The position numbers and the translations under genes were made by a program. From NCBI RefSeq assembly GCF_004912155.1, contig NZ_STGX01000018.1, forward strand, positions 81,835 to 126,164: a stretch of 44,330 nt of DNA, in the 5' to 3' direction. Of this stretch, positions 24,157 to 32,557 are shown one piece after another. Source of the DNA: Glycomyces paridis. Lineage in GTDB: Bacteria; Actinomycetota; Actinomycetes; Mycobacteriales; Micromonosporaceae. Below the pieces are notes generated by a model, which was not told where the DNA came from, searched no databases, and was given only the letters and a program-made list of their open reading frames with translations. Numbering within the stretch: the stretch's first letter is position 1; every line of letters begins with the position of its first letter.

Positions 24157-25137
24157 ATGCCCCGCCCCGTGCCCGGCCCCGAGGCGCTCGTCCGGTATAT
24201 CCAGACCGGCGACCGCGAATCCCGCATCTCCTACCGGTCGCTGCCGGACAAGGAGCGCGTCGCCTACAGGGACATGGTGAACCGCGTGTACGCCGCCGCG
24301 CTGCGACAGCACTTCGGCGACGATCCCTCCTCGAAGGAGGTCGACGCGCTCATCGAGCGGGTCGGCACCCGGCACCCGCAGTACGGCGGCGGCGTCAAGC
24401 GGGTCCTGCGTTCCTATCTGGACGGTGGCCGCAACGGCGGGGTGAGCCCGCGGCAGGTCCTCACCGCGCAGCACCTCGTCATCCGCGAGATCGCGAAGCT
24501 GCACCCCGAGTTCCGCAAGCGGGCCGACCAGACCGTCGCGAAGGCCTCCGGGTCGAAGGCCTCCTCCGGCGACCGCGCGGACATCGCCGAGCTATACAAG
24601 GCCGCCGCGGGCGACGTCGAGGGCGACGACCCCGGCGGGCTGCGCCTGCGCGCCGCGTTCGAGGAGCGTATGCGCGCGTTCGAGGCGAGCCGCGCCACCG
24701 AATCCGAAGTGGACATGGACATCGAGTTCGCCAGCACCGACGCGCAGTCGCTGGCGACGGTGACCCTCGGCCTCGACGGCTTCCTGCGCGGGCTCGAACT
24801 GCGGCGCGGCGTCGAACGCGTGGGCGGCAGGAGCATCGCCGCGTCCATCCTCCAGGCCTGGGTCGCCGCCGAGAAGCAGCGGTGGAGCCACGCGGACGAG
24901 GCGGGCGTGCACGATTCGGCGCCCGAGCCCGGTTCGGGCTCCGACAGGCGCGACACGTTCCTGTCGGAGGCGTACTCGCAGAGCCGGCTCTGCCGCGCCA
25001 CCGTAGACCGGCACGGGCGCCTGCGCTCGATCACCTTCATGCGCAACGCGCTCTTCGAGGACGGCCGCCACGGCCTCGCCGCGGAGGTCCGCGAGGCGAT
25101 CAAGAAGGCGCAGGCGGCCCTGGAGGAGTCCCTCTAA
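24157..25137 (+). CDS. Protein with two YbaB/EbfC-like C-terminal repeats
   Basis: 326 residues from the ATG at 24157, chosen because AAGGA lies five bases upstream; the ATG at 24142 has no ribosome site. The N-terminal about 130 residues (starting MPRPVPGPEALVRYIQTGD) are hydrophilic and helical with no family I recognise. Then two similar segments follow: ATVTLGLDGFLRGLELRR...ILQAWVAAEK and RATVDRHGRLRSITFMRN...AIKKAQAALE. Their pattern (short strand pair, then a long helix with Ala-rich heptads) resembles the YbaB/EbfC nucleoid-associated fold that actinobacteria often place near ESX systems. No ESX genes are nearby. Cytoplasmic, function unknown. Confidence 0.6.
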   Translation: MPRPVPGPEALVRYIQTGDRESRISYRSLPDKERVAYRDMVNRVYAAALRQHFGDDPSSKEVDALIERVGTRHPQYGGGVKRVLRSYLDGGRNGGVSPRQVLTAQHLVIREIAKLHPEFRKRADQTVAKASGSKASSGDRADIAELYKAAAGDVEGDDPGGLRLRAAFEERMRAFEASRATESEVDMDIEFASTDAQSLATVTLGLDGFLRGLELRRGVERVGGRSIAASILQAWVAAEKQRWSHADEAGVHDSAPEPGSGSDRRDTFLSEAYSQSRLCRATVDRHGRLRSITFMRNALFEDGRHGLAAEVREAIKKAQAALEESL

Positions 25138-25352
25138 CGCCCCTGCATCGGCGGTTCGGGCCGCATCGGCTCCTCCTTCCGGACCGAACTGCGCGCGCCC
25201 GCGCGGCCGTTTCGAGGCGTAATGCCTTGTATTGCAGCGATTCCGGCGGCGGTTTCGGGGACGCTCGGTGAGCGTCCCGTTGCTAGCATTCCGAACTGGA
25301 CCTCCCGGAAGCGCCGGAGGTCCCGGCCCATGCCCCGATAAGGAGCCCCCGA

Positions 25353-25943
25353 ATGAAACGACTGCTCGCCGCCCTCGCCGTGTGCGCCGCGGCCTTCGCC
25401 GCCACGGCCTGCTCGTCCGAAGAGCCCGCCGAGAAGGAGCAGGACGGCACCGCCGCCGCGGTCGAGGAGACCACCGAGGCCGAGACCGAGGAGGAGGCGC
25501 CCGCCGCCGAACCGGCCGGCGACTGCGGCGACGAGCGGGTGACCGCCGCGATGGCCGACGTCGTCGCCGGCGCCGGCGTCGAGTTCTCCGTGGACGACTC
25601 GCTCGACGGCGCGCTGACCTGCACCTGGGACACCGGCAGCGACCTCGGCGCCGTCGTCACGGCCACCGTCTCGCCCTCCACCGGCAACGCGGGGATGAGC
25701 GAGGAGGTCCTGGAATCGCTGAGCCAGGAGGTCCTCGACGACGCCCGCTTCGAAGGCGTCGACGCGATCCCCACCGTCGTCCTCGGCTGCGAGGAGGGCA
25801 ACGCCTCCTCCCTCCTCGGCTGCGCGATCGCCGTCTACGGCCAGGAAGCCGACATCACCGTCCAGGCCCTCGTGGCACCGGACGTGACGCAAGACCAGCT
25901 CGTCGACGCGGCCTGGGCCCTCACCGAGGCCTTCGCCGGCTAA
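25353..25943 (+). CDS. Secreted lipoprotein, unknown function
   Basis: 196 residues. Signal peptide MKRLLAALAVCAAAFAATAC with lipobox A-T-A-C and lipid-modified Cys20, then a Glu/Thr/Ala-rich linker (about 22-55) and a globular domain with Cys pairs (DCGDERV, LTCTWD, LGCEEG, LGCAIAV). The layout matches DUF3558-type actinobacterial lipoproteins (inference). The ATG at 25353 has AAGGAG upstream. A strong terminator follows at 25952. Confidence 0.85.
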   Translation: MKRLLAALAVCAAAFAATACSSEEPAEKEQDGTAAAVEETTEAETEEEAPAAEPAGDCGDERVTAAMADVVAGAGVEFSVDDSLDGALTCTWDTGSDLGAVVTATVSPSTGNAGMSEEVLESLSQEVLDDARFEGVDAIPTVVLGCEEGNASSLLGCAIAVYGQEADITVQALVAPDVTQDQLVDAAWALTEAFAG

Positions 25944-25951
25944 TGCCCCCG

Positions 25952-25982
25952 GTGGCCCGGACCCATCGCGGGTCCGGGCCAC
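25952..25982 (+). terminator. Stem-loop after lipoprotein gene
   Basis: Perfect 13-bp stem: GTGGCCCGGACCC (25952-25964), a five-base loop and its complement (25970-25982), nine bases after the stop. Confidence 0.85.
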
Positions 25983-26103
25983 TGCCGTGTCCGATGCTGC
26001 CGCCGCGTTGCCGCTTCGGCCTACGCCCCGGCAACGCCCCGTCCTGTGCACTGGTCCCACCGGGTCGAACCCCCTCCCGGCCAGCGCGAAAGGACGAATT
26101 CAG

Positions 26104-26466
26104 ATGGACACCCTCAAGAAGACGGCAAAGTGGACCGGCATCGTCGCCATCGGCATGTGCGGCGTCGTACTCCTCGGCGGCGGCAAGGTCGTGTCGGGAA
26201 CGCTCCTGGTCGCCACGGCCTTCATCCTCGCGCTCCCGGTCAAGCGCCACCGGCTCCCGCTGTGGTTCCGCATCGCGCTCGTCTTCGCCGTGTTCGCCCT
26301 CGTCGCCTGGAACATCTCCACCACCGACCTCCCCGTCCAGGCCAGCGGCATGGTCACGACCTGCGGCAACGAAGCCGCCGACGGCTTCACCCCCACCGGC
26401 TTCAAGTTCTGGGACCAGGTCCGCTACATCTTCAACGGCTTCCTCGCCCAAGCCGCCCCGTCCTAG
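26104..26466 (+). CDS. Small membrane protein, unknown function
   Basis: 120 residues from the ATG at 26104 (AAAGGA upstream). Three hydrophobic helices: WTGIVAIGMCGVVLLGGGKV, VSGTLLVATAFILALPV and IALVFAVFALVAWNIS, followed by a polar C-terminal tail that includes one Cys. No motif recognised. It ends nine bases before the convergent EamA gene. Confidence 0.7.
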   Translation: MDTLKKTAKWTGIVAIGMCGVVLLGGGKVVSGTLLVATAFILALPVKRHRLPLWFRIALVFAVFALVAWNISTTDLPVQASGMVTTCGNEAADGFTPTGFKFWDQVRYIFNGFLAQAAPS

Positions 26467-26475
26467 AGTCCCGCA

Positions 26476-27312
26476 TCAGGCCAATGCGAGCAGCCCGACC
26501 GCGAGCGCGGCCGCACCGAGGCCGACGAACTGGCCCTTGTGGAGGCGTTCGCGGAGTACTCTGCGCGCCAACAGTATCGTCGCGGCCGGGTAGAGGGCGA
26601 CGACCACGGCAGTCACCGCGAGGTCGCCGGATCGCGTCGCGAGGAGGAACAGCAGGTTCGCGATCGAGTCGAGCGCTCCGGCCGCAGCGGCCGGGCCGAA
26701 CGCCGGCCGTTCGGGCCCGAGGCGGCGGTGCAGGGCGACGGCCGCGGTCAGGGTGATCGCCGAGGAGACCGCCCGGCCGGCGATGAGCGGGGCCACGCCG
26801 CTGTCGGTCGGGGCCTGGTGGAGGAAGACGAGTTGGAACGCGATGGCCGCGCCGGCGCCGAGCGCCGGCAGGAGCGCCTGTTTCGAGGGCCGGGCCGTGC
26901 GGGCTCCGGGGCCCGCGCTCACGAGGACGACGGCGACGAGCGCGAGCGGGAGTCCGGCGATCGCGGCCGTTGCCAGGTGCTCGCCTTGGAGGAGCCCGAC
27001 CCCGACGGGCAGGACCGCCGAGACGAGGGCCGTGATCGGCGAGAGGACGTTCATCGGGCCGATCGCGAGAGTCCGGTAGAGCAGTACGAACGCGGCAGCC
27101 GAGGCGATCCCGGAGGCCGCGCCCCAGCCCAGGGCTCCGGCACTGAAGTCGGCGCCGAGCAGGGGCCAGAGCGCGAGTTCGACGGCGAGGCTCGCGGGCG
27201 CGGCGACCGCGACCGTGCGCAGCACGTGGGCTTTGCGCGCGCCGAGCCCGCCGAGGAAGTCGGCGCTGCCGTAGGCGAGCGAGCTGCCCAGGGCCAGCAG
27301 CAGTGCGATCAC
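26476..27312 (-). CDS. EamA-family (drug/metabolite) transporter
   Basis: 278 residues and ten predicted helices arranged as two EamA repeats (LLALGSSLAYGSADFLGGLG start; second repeat from about residue 145). The start is a GTG at 27312 with GAGGAGGGG upstream. Members export amino acids, metabolites or drugs. It diverges from an XRE-cupin regulator gene that likely controls it. A minus-strand promoter (TTGACT, 18 bases, TATTGT) is visible at 27350-27379. Confidence 0.88.
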   Translation of the reverse strand: MIALLLALGSSLAYGSADFLGGLGARKAHVLRTVAVAAPASLAVELALWPLLGADFSAGALGWGAASGIASAAAFVLLYRTLAIGPMNVLSPITALVSAVLPVGVGLLQGEHLATAAIAGLPLALVAVVLVSAGPGARTARPSKQALLPALGAGAAIAFQLVFLHQAPTDSGVAPLIAGRAVSSAITLTAAVALHRRLGPERPAFGPAAAAGALDSIANLLFLLATRSGDLAVTAVVVALYPAATILLARRVLRERLHKGQFVGLGAAALAVGLLALA

Positions 27313-27349
27313 GTCCCCTCCTCGGGTAGCATCGAAACGACCGATTCAA

Positions 27350-27379
27350 ACAATAGACCGACCGTAATGGTTCAGTCAA
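27350..27379 (-). promoter_or_regulatory. Promoter of EamA gene
   Basis: On the minus strand TTGACT (27379-27374), 18-base spacer, TATTGT (27355-27350), about 40 bases before the GTG start. Confidence 0.5.
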
Positions 27380-27424
27380 ACGACCGAGACGGTCATTCTC
27401 GTGACCTTGACTTCAGGAGGGCCC

Positions 27425-27994
27425 GTGGCCGAGACCGAGGCGACGCTGGCGACCGTGGCGCAGAACGTCAGGACCGCCCGCACCCGCGCGGGCCTGTCCC
27501 TCGACGAGCTCGGCAGACGCGCCCAAGTGAGCAAGGGCGCGCTCGTCGCGCTCGAGAAGGCGCAGGGCAACCCGAACCTCGCGACCCTCGTCCGCCTCGC
27601 CGACACGCTCGGCGTCTCGGTCTCCGCACTCATGCAGGGCCCGCAGGAAGGACGAGTCCGCGTCGTGGACGCCGCCGATCTCACTCCCCTGTGGACCGGC
27701 GACGACGGCGGCGAGGCGCGCCTCATGCTCACCACGGCGGGCCCGGCCCCCGTCGAGGTCTGGCGCTGGCGCCTCGCCCCCGGCGAGTCCTACCCGAGCC
27801 ACCCCCACCAGGCCGGCGTCCAGGAGACCCTGAGCGTCGTCGCGGGCCGCATGATCCTCACCGTCGACGGCGCCGACCACGAAGTGGCCGCCGGCCAGAC
27901 CGCCGCCTTCAACGCCGATGCCCCCCACGGCTACCGCGGCACCGGCGACACCCCGTGCGACCTGATCATGACCGTCCAACTCCCGCCCGCCTGA
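27425..27994 (+). CDS. XRE helix-turn-helix regulator with cupin domain
   Basis: 189 residues from the GTG at 27425 with AGGAGG four bases upstream. N-terminal XRE domain: VRTARTRAGLSLDELGRRAQVSKGALVALEKAQGNPNLATLVRLADTLGVSVSAL (roughly 10-65 overall). C-terminal cupin with the HxH...E-type motif: SYPSHPHQAGVQETLSVVAGRM and later AFNADAPHGY. This class senses a small molecule or metal in the cupin. It diverges from the EamA exporter, so it probably regulates export of its ligand. Confidence 0.9.
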   Translation: MAETEATLATVAQNVRTARTRAGLSLDELGRRAQVSKGALVALEKAQGNPNLATLVRLADTLGVSVSALMQGPQEGRVRVVDAADLTPLWTGDDGGEARLMLTTAGPAPVEVWRWRLAPGESYPSHPHQAGVQETLSVVAGRMILTVDGADHEVAAGQTAAFNADAPHGYRGTGDTPCDLIMTVQLPPA

Positions 27995-28023
27995 CGAATC
28001 GGCCGAGGCCCTGAGGACGAAGG

Positions 28024-28051
28024 ACGGCCCGCCGGGTTTCCGGCGGGCCGT
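28024..28051. terminator. Bidirectional terminator
   Basis: Perfect 12-bp stem, ACGGCCCGCCGG with loop GTTT and the complement, between the convergent XRE-cupin gene (ends 27994) and surface-protein gene (ends 28065). It has a T pair downstream on the plus strand. Confidence 0.85.
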
Positions 28052-28064
28052 TGGGGTTCGGAGG

Positions 28065-28772
28065 TTACTCCCAGCTGGCGGCGGCTTTGCGGCGGCGGGC
28101 GAAGACGAGGGCTCCGGCGCCGGCTACGGCGACCGCTGCGGCGGCGGCGATCATGAGGCCGGCGTTGCCGCCGGTGGTGGGGAGCGTGGACTGGGCGCTG
28201 CTCTCCTCGCCGGTGGGGTTCTCCTCGGAGGGCTGCTCCTCGCCCGCGGTGGGCTCTTCGGTGGGCTCCTCGGTCGCGGGCTCCTCGGGGGCCTCGTTGT
28301 CGACCAGGTCGGTGGAGCCGAGGGCGAGACCGGTGTGCATGGTCGCCGGGGAGACGTCGTCGGCCTCGAAGAGGAGGCCGAAGCCGAGGTCGGATTCGGC
28401 GGTGGCGGTGTCGGCGACGACCGCGTCGAGCTCCAGGAGGACGCCGTCGGCGGGGAGGACGCCGGGGACGGTGCAGACGAGGCTGCCGTCGGCGCCGTCG
28501 GCGCAGTCGGCGCCGATCGGGTTGAAGTCGAGGACCGCCCGGTCGTCGGGGGTGATCGTGACGACCGAGCCGGTGACCTCGTCGCTCGTGGTCGGGGTGA
28601 TCGTGAGTTCCAGCGGGTTGGAGCCGACGACGACGGCCGACGGGATGTAGATGAGCGCCTCGGCCACGATGGTGTCCTGGGCGAAGGCCGCGCCGGAGGA
28701 GGCGGCCACGATGCCCGCCGCGACACCGGTCGCGGCGACGCCGCGGAGGACGTTGGTCTTGAGGGTGGACAT
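28065..28772 (-). CDS. LPXTG-type cell-wall-anchored surface protein
   Basis: 235 residues. Sec signal peptide with cleavage after A31 (GAAFA/QD), a mature beta-rich domain (about 32-160), an acidic Glu/Pro/Thr stalk (160-195), sortase motif LPTTG at 197-201, a hydrophobic helix and a positive tail ARRRKAAASWE. It should be attached to peptidoglycan by a sortase, none of which is in the window. The ATG at 28772 has AAGGAG upstream. The leader also contains a perfect 8-bp hairpin at 28807-28826. Function of the outer domain unknown. Confidence 0.9.
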   Translation of the reverse strand: MSTLKTNVLRGVAATGVAAGIVAASSGAAFAQDTIVAEALIYIPSAVVVGSNPLELTITPTTSDEVTGSVVTITPDDRAVLDFNPIGADCADGADGSLVCTVPGVLPADGVLLELDAVVADTATAESDLGFGLLFEADDVSPATMHTGLALGSTDLVDNEAPEEPATEEPTEEPTAGEEQPSEENPTGEESSAQSTLPTTGGNAGLMIAAAAAVAVAGAGALVFARRRKAAASWE

Positions 28773-29037
28773 GAATCTCCTTGTGCAAGGGAACGAACGT
28801 CATCGACCGGGCGGCACACCGCCCGGCCCGACTTGCAGGGTGTGAAGCCGTGCCGCAGCATCCGAAAACGGGGCACGACCGGGGTACGCAGAGAACCCTA
28901 GGAGGGCCCCGCAACCCGCCTACGCGGGCGGCGGCGCCCGGTCCGGGCTCCCTGTACATACCCGCCGAGGTCCGCCCGGGGTTGCACGAAGCCGGGTGAA
29001 ATCTGCGAATCGGCACGACGTGACCAAGGTCGCAGCG

Positions 29038-29727
29038 ATGTCGCACGCGTCGGGCAGTATGGCGCGCATGAGAGCGCAGGACGCACCCTTCCGCCCCTAC
29101 TGGTGGGCGACGAGTCTGGACGAGGCCGGAGTGGACTCGCGCTCCGGCGACGGCACCTACAACCGCTATCCGTTCGAGGACCTGCCGGAGACGCCCTATC
29201 CCATGGACGGCGACTTCGCCTGGCTCGCAAGGCAGCCGGCGCAAGAGGAGTGGGCGATCCGCCAGGACGTCCGGGAACCGCTGGCGGCGTTGACGAGCGT
29301 CTGCGAACGCGAGGGCGTGCCGCTGCCGGAGCCGTTCGCGCGCTTCATGGGCTCACCGGACCTCCAGGACCGCATACGCTCCACCACCGCGTGCTACCTC
29401 GACCTCGACGCGGGCACCGTGCCCGTCCCGGGCGGCGGCAGGCTGATCCGGTTCCTCGCCGACCAGCAGGGCTGCCTGTTCTGGTACCTGTTCGTCACCG
29501 AGGACGGCGCCGACCACGCCGTGGTCTGCACCCCCGAGTACCTCGACAGCGAGGAGGCCACAGAAGTCGAAGGCGGCGAGGCGATCTGCTTCTGCGCGGA
29601 GTCGTTCGAGGCGTTCCTGTGCCGGTACTGGCTGGAGAACGAGATCTGGTTCGCCACCGAGGACGGGACGCCGATGCCGGAGGTCGGCCCGGCCTACATC
29701 GAGCGGTACCGGGCGCTGGCGGGCTGA
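29038..29727 (+). CDS. Hypothetical protein, possibly SMI1/KNR4 (SUKH)-like
   Basis: About 229 residues from the ATG at 29038 (AAGG eight bases upstream); later ATGs at 29059 and 29068 are also possible and uncertain. Aromatic-rich acidic protein with PEPFARFMGSPDLQDRI, CYLDLDAG, GCLFWYLFVTEDGADHAVV and FCAESFEAFLCRYWLENEIWF. The pattern of a small domain that checks a protein surface and a terminal aromatic helix is reminiscent of SUKH-type immunity proteins, but I cannot confirm it. No toxin gene is adjacent. It ends seven bases from the convergent LysR gene. Confidence 0.7.
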   Translation: MSHASGSMARMRAQDAPFRPYWWATSLDEAGVDSRSGDGTYNRYPFEDLPETPYPMDGDFAWLARQPAQEEWAIRQDVREPLAALTSVCEREGVPLPEPFARFMGSPDLQDRIRSTTACYLDLDAGTVPVPGGGRLIRFLADQQGCLFWYLFVTEDGADHAVVCTPEYLDSEEATEVEGGEAICFCAESFEAFLCRYWLENEIWFATEDGTPMPEVGPAYIERYRALAG

Positions 29728-29733
29728 GCCCGG

Positions 29734-30660
29734 TCAGGCGTGCGCGTAGTCGCCGTCGCGGGTGGTGCGGGCCGCGGCCTCGGTCATCGCGGCGACGCGG
29801 TCGGCGAAGGCGTCGACCGCCGCGGTGTTCTCGCCGGTGCGCCAGACCAGGCCGTACCGGACGGGCTGCGCGTCCACGACCTGGAGGTGCGCGATGCCGG
29901 GGCGGGCCTGGTAGGCGGCGCTGTGGGCGCCGGTGAGCATGGCGCCCTTGCCCGCGGCGATGAGCATCTGGGCCTCTTGGAGGCTGGTGACGCCGGGGCC
30001 GGCCGGGATCGGGCGCCCGTCGGGGGTCTCACGGGGCGCCTGGAGCTCGGTCCGGTAGGCGGGCGCGTCGCCTTCGAGGACCAGCAGCGGGGTCTCGGCG
30101 AGGTCGTCGGCGGTGAGCCAGGGGCGGGCGGCCAGGGGGTCGTCGGCGGCGATCGCGAGCATCCGGCCCTCGGTGACGAGGGTCGGGCCCTTGGCGAGGT
30201 CGGCCTCGCGGACGGGCAGTTCCATGAACACGACGTCGTAGTACCGGTCGCGGAGCTGCGCGAACGGCTCGGTGAACGACATCTCGCAGATCGCCACGGC
30301 GAGTTCGGGATGCTCGCCGCGCAGGAGGTCGACGGCCTTCATGGCGATCTCGCCGACGAGCGGGTTCGCGAAGCCGATGCGGAGGGTCCCGCCGAAGCCG
30401 CGGGCGGCCGCGGCGGTGCGGGCGAGCGCGCGCTCGATCGCGCGGTGGTGCGGTTCGACGTCCTCGCGGAAGCGCGCGCCGAGGTCGGTGAGGGCGACGG
30501 TGCGGCTGGTGCGCTCGAACAGCGGCGCGCCGACGCGCCGTTCGAGGCGCTGGACCAGCTGGCTGACGCGGGCGCGCGAGAGGCGCATGCGCGCGGCCGT
30601 GCGGCCGAAGTGCAGCTCCTCGGCCAGGATCAGGAAGCATTCGAGCTCGTCGCGTTCCAC
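29734..30660 (-). CDS. LysR-family transcriptional regulator
   Basis: 308 residues. The N-terminal winged helix-turn-helix (about 1-60) includes LHFGRTAARMRLSRARVSQLVQRLERRVGAPLFERTSR, and the effector-binding LysR substrate domain follows from about residue 90 (GGTLRIGFANPLVGEIAM). The start is a GTG at 30660 with AGGAG upstream. It diverges from an MFS exporter; the gap holds a GAACG-TTG-CGTTC inverted repeat, suggesting that the regulator controls the exporter. Confidence 0.93.
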   Translation of the reverse strand: MERDELECFLILAEELHFGRTAARMRLSRARVSQLVQRLERRVGAPLFERTSRTVALTDLGARFREDVEPHHRAIERALARTAAAARGFGGTLRIGFANPLVGEIAMKAVDLLRGEHPELAVAICEMSFTEPFAQLRDRYYDVVFMELPVREADLAKGPTLVTEGRMLAIAADDPLAARPWLTADDLAETPLLVLEGDAPAYRTELQAPRETPDGRPIPAGPGVTSLQEAQMLIAAGKGAMLTGAHSAAYQARPGIAHLQVVDAQPVRYGLVWRTGENTAAVDAFADRVAAMTEAAARTTRDGDYAHA

Positions 30661-30690
30661 CGGGGCTCCTATCGGTAAGTCCTGCTGAAT

Positions 30691-30703
30691 GAACGTTGCG
30701 TTC
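30691..30703. promoter_or_regulatory. LysR-type operator candidate
   Basis: GAACGTTGCGTTC has five-base perfect inverted arms around TTG in the 116-base gap between LysR and MFS genes. Confidence 0.55.
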
Positions 30704-30776
30704 TTCGCCGTTGTTCCCGCGCCGGGACGGCCCGATGATTGCCGGGCCAGAGAGAAACCCGAGCCAAGGAGTAACC

Positions 30777-32174
30777 GTGAAAGCCCGTGAATGGGGTGTG
30801 CTGCTCGTCCTTTCAGGAGCGATCTTCCTGGAGGGCATCGACGTCGCCATGCTCAACATCGCACTGCCCTCGATCCGCGCCGACCTCGGCCTGTCCACCG
30901 GGTCGCTCCAGTGGGTCGTGAGCGCCTACGTCCTCGGCTACGGCGGCTTCATGCTGCTGGGCGGGCGCGCCGCCGACCTCCTCGGGCGCCGCCGGGTGTT
31001 CCTGGTTGCGCTAGCGGTGTTCCTGCTGTTCTCCGGCCTCGGCGGGCTCGCCCAGGACGGGGCCACGCTCATCGCGGCGCGGTTCGTCACCGGCCTCGCC
31101 GCCGCGTTCATGACCCCCGCCGGACTGTCCATCATCACCACCGGGTTCGAGGAGGGCCCCAAACGCGACCGGGCCCTGATGATCTACGGCGCCATCGGCG
31201 CGGGCGGGTTCACGCTCGGCATGGTCATCGGCGGCCTCCTCACCTCGCTGGACTGGCGGTGGGTGTTCTTCATGCCCGTCGGCCTGTCGCTGGTCCTGCT
31301 GGTCGCCGCGGCCGCGCTCATCCCCCGCTCGCCGGTCCCCGACCGCGCGGGTCAGCGGTTCGACCTCCTCGGCGGGCTCACGATCACCGCGGCGGTCGTG
31401 CTGCTCGTCCTCGGCGTCGAGCGCGCCTCCCACGTCGCCCTCCCCTGGACGGCCGGGACGCTCGGCCTGGGCCTGGCGCTCGTGGCCGCGTTCGTCGCGA
31501 TCGAGCGCCGCACGGCCGCCCCGCTGGTGCGGCCGGGGATCTTCCGGTCCGCTTCGCTGGTGCGCGCCAACGTCATCGGAATGCTGTTCATGGCCGGGTT
31601 CTTCGGGTTCCAGTTCCTCGTGGTGCTGTACCTCCAGGAGCTGCGCGGCTGGTCGACCGTCGAGGCGAGCCTGGCGATGCTGGTCATCGGCCTCGACGTC
31701 GCCCTCGCGCCGACGCTGACGCCGAAGCTCGTGCGCCGCTTCGGGAACGCCCCGGTGCTCCTGGCCGGCCTCGTGTTCGCGGCGGTGGCGTTCGGGTGGT
31801 TCCTGACGGCGGGGAACGACACTTCGTACCTCGGGATGCTCCCGAGCCTGGTCGCGATGGGTCTGGCGTTCACGCTGGCGTACGGCCCGCTGACCATCAT
31901 CGCCACCAACGGGATCGCCGAGGAGGAGCAGGGGCTCGCGGGCGGGCTGCTGTACACCTCGTTCCAGTTCGGCGCGGCCCTCGGCCTCGCCGGGGTGGCG
32001 GCGGTGAACGTCGCCGCGACCGCTTCGGGCACGTCGGAGGCCCTGCTCGACGGCTACCGCGCCGCCCTCCTGGTCCCCCTCGGCGCGGCGGTCGTCGCCG
32101 TGGCCGTGGGCGCCTTCAACCGCAACGAGGACAAGGCGGCCGAGGAGAGGGAACCGGCGCTCGCCGCCGCCTGA
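30777..32174 (+). CDS. MFS multidrug-type exporter (DHA2-like)
   Basis: 465 residues from the GTG at 30777 (AAGGAG upstream). Hydrophobic throughout with about 12-14 helices. Motif A GGRAADLLGRRRVFLV after helix 2, motif D-like DVAMLNIALPSIRADLG in helix 1 and motif C GAIGAGGFTLGMVIGGLL. Such proteins export drugs or metabolites by proton antiport. The gene diverges from a LysR regulator and ends at a stem-loop at 32182-32209. Substrate unknown. Confidence 0.92.
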   Translation: MKAREWGVLLVLSGAIFLEGIDVAMLNIALPSIRADLGLSTGSLQWVVSAYVLGYGGFMLLGGRAADLLGRRRVFLVALAVFLLFSGLGGLAQDGATLIAARFVTGLAAAFMTPAGLSIITTGFEEGPKRDRALMIYGAIGAGGFTLGMVIGGLLTSLDWRWVFFMPVGLSLVLLVAAAALIPRSPVPDRAGQRFDLLGGLTITAAVVLLVLGVERASHVALPWTAGTLGLGLALVAAFVAIERRTAAPLVRPGIFRSASLVRANVIGMLFMAGFFGFQFLVVLYLQELRGWSTVEASLAMLVIGLDVALAPTLTPKLVRRFGNAPVLLAGLVFAAVAFGWFLTAGNDTSYLGMLPSLVAMGLAFTLAYGPLTIIATNGIAEEEQGLAGGLLYTSFQFGAALGLAGVAAVNVAATASGTSEALLDGYRAALLVPLGAAVVAVAVGAFNRNEDKAAEEREPALAAA

Positions 32175-32181
32175 ACACGGG

Positions 32182-32209
32182 TGCGCCCCGGGCCGAGGCC
32201 CGGGGCGCA
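32182..32209. terminator. Terminator between convergent MFS gene and 32216 gene
   Basis: TGCGCCCCGGGC (32182-32193) pairs with GCCCGGGGCGCA (32198-32209) around loop CGAG, eight bases after the MFS stop and six bases from the end of the convergent gene. Confidence 0.8.
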
Positions 32210-32215
32210 GCGCCG

Positions 32216-32557
32216 CTACCGGTACTCCCCGACCGCCTCGATGCGCCCGACGATGTGGCGGTTGAACTCGTCGAGTTCCTCGGCGGGAACCCACAGTTCG
32301 AGGATGGTGTCACCGCCGACCCGCTGGACGGGGTAGCGCTCGGCGAAGGCCCTGTCGACGTCGAAGCGGGTCACGTAGCCGACGCCGGCTCGGGGGGCGT
32401 TCCAGTCGCGGGCGATGCGGATCGCGTAGTCCTCGTTGAGGACCGGGTAGAAGATCGGCTGCTCGGGCAGGCGCGGCGGCCAAGCGGTCCAACCGGACTC
32501 GCGCACGAGCGCGAGTTCGGCCGGACCGCACGGGCGCCACAGGGTCGTGGTGCTCAT
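32216..32557 (-). CDS. Conserved hypothetical protein, fused in frame to GDH gene
   Basis: 113 residues from the ATG at 32557, which has only weak ribosome-site similarity upstream. The sequence pattern (LWRPCGPAELALVRESGWTAWPPRL, FYPVLNEDYAIRIARDWN, VTRFDVDRAF, ELWVPAEELDEFNRHIVG) matches a small actinobacterial family often labelled 'ADP-ribosylation/crystallin J1'; I recall the family but cannot verify the name. Here the upstream glucose dehydrogenase frame runs into it without a stop, so it might be made as a C-terminal domain, as a separate protein, or both. Confidence 0.75.
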   Translation of the reverse strand: MSTTTLWRPCGPAELALVRESGWTAWPPRLPEQPIFYPVLNEDYAIRIARDWNAPRAGVGYVTRFDVDRAFAERYPVQRVGGDTILELWVPAEELDEFNRHIVGRIEAVGEYR

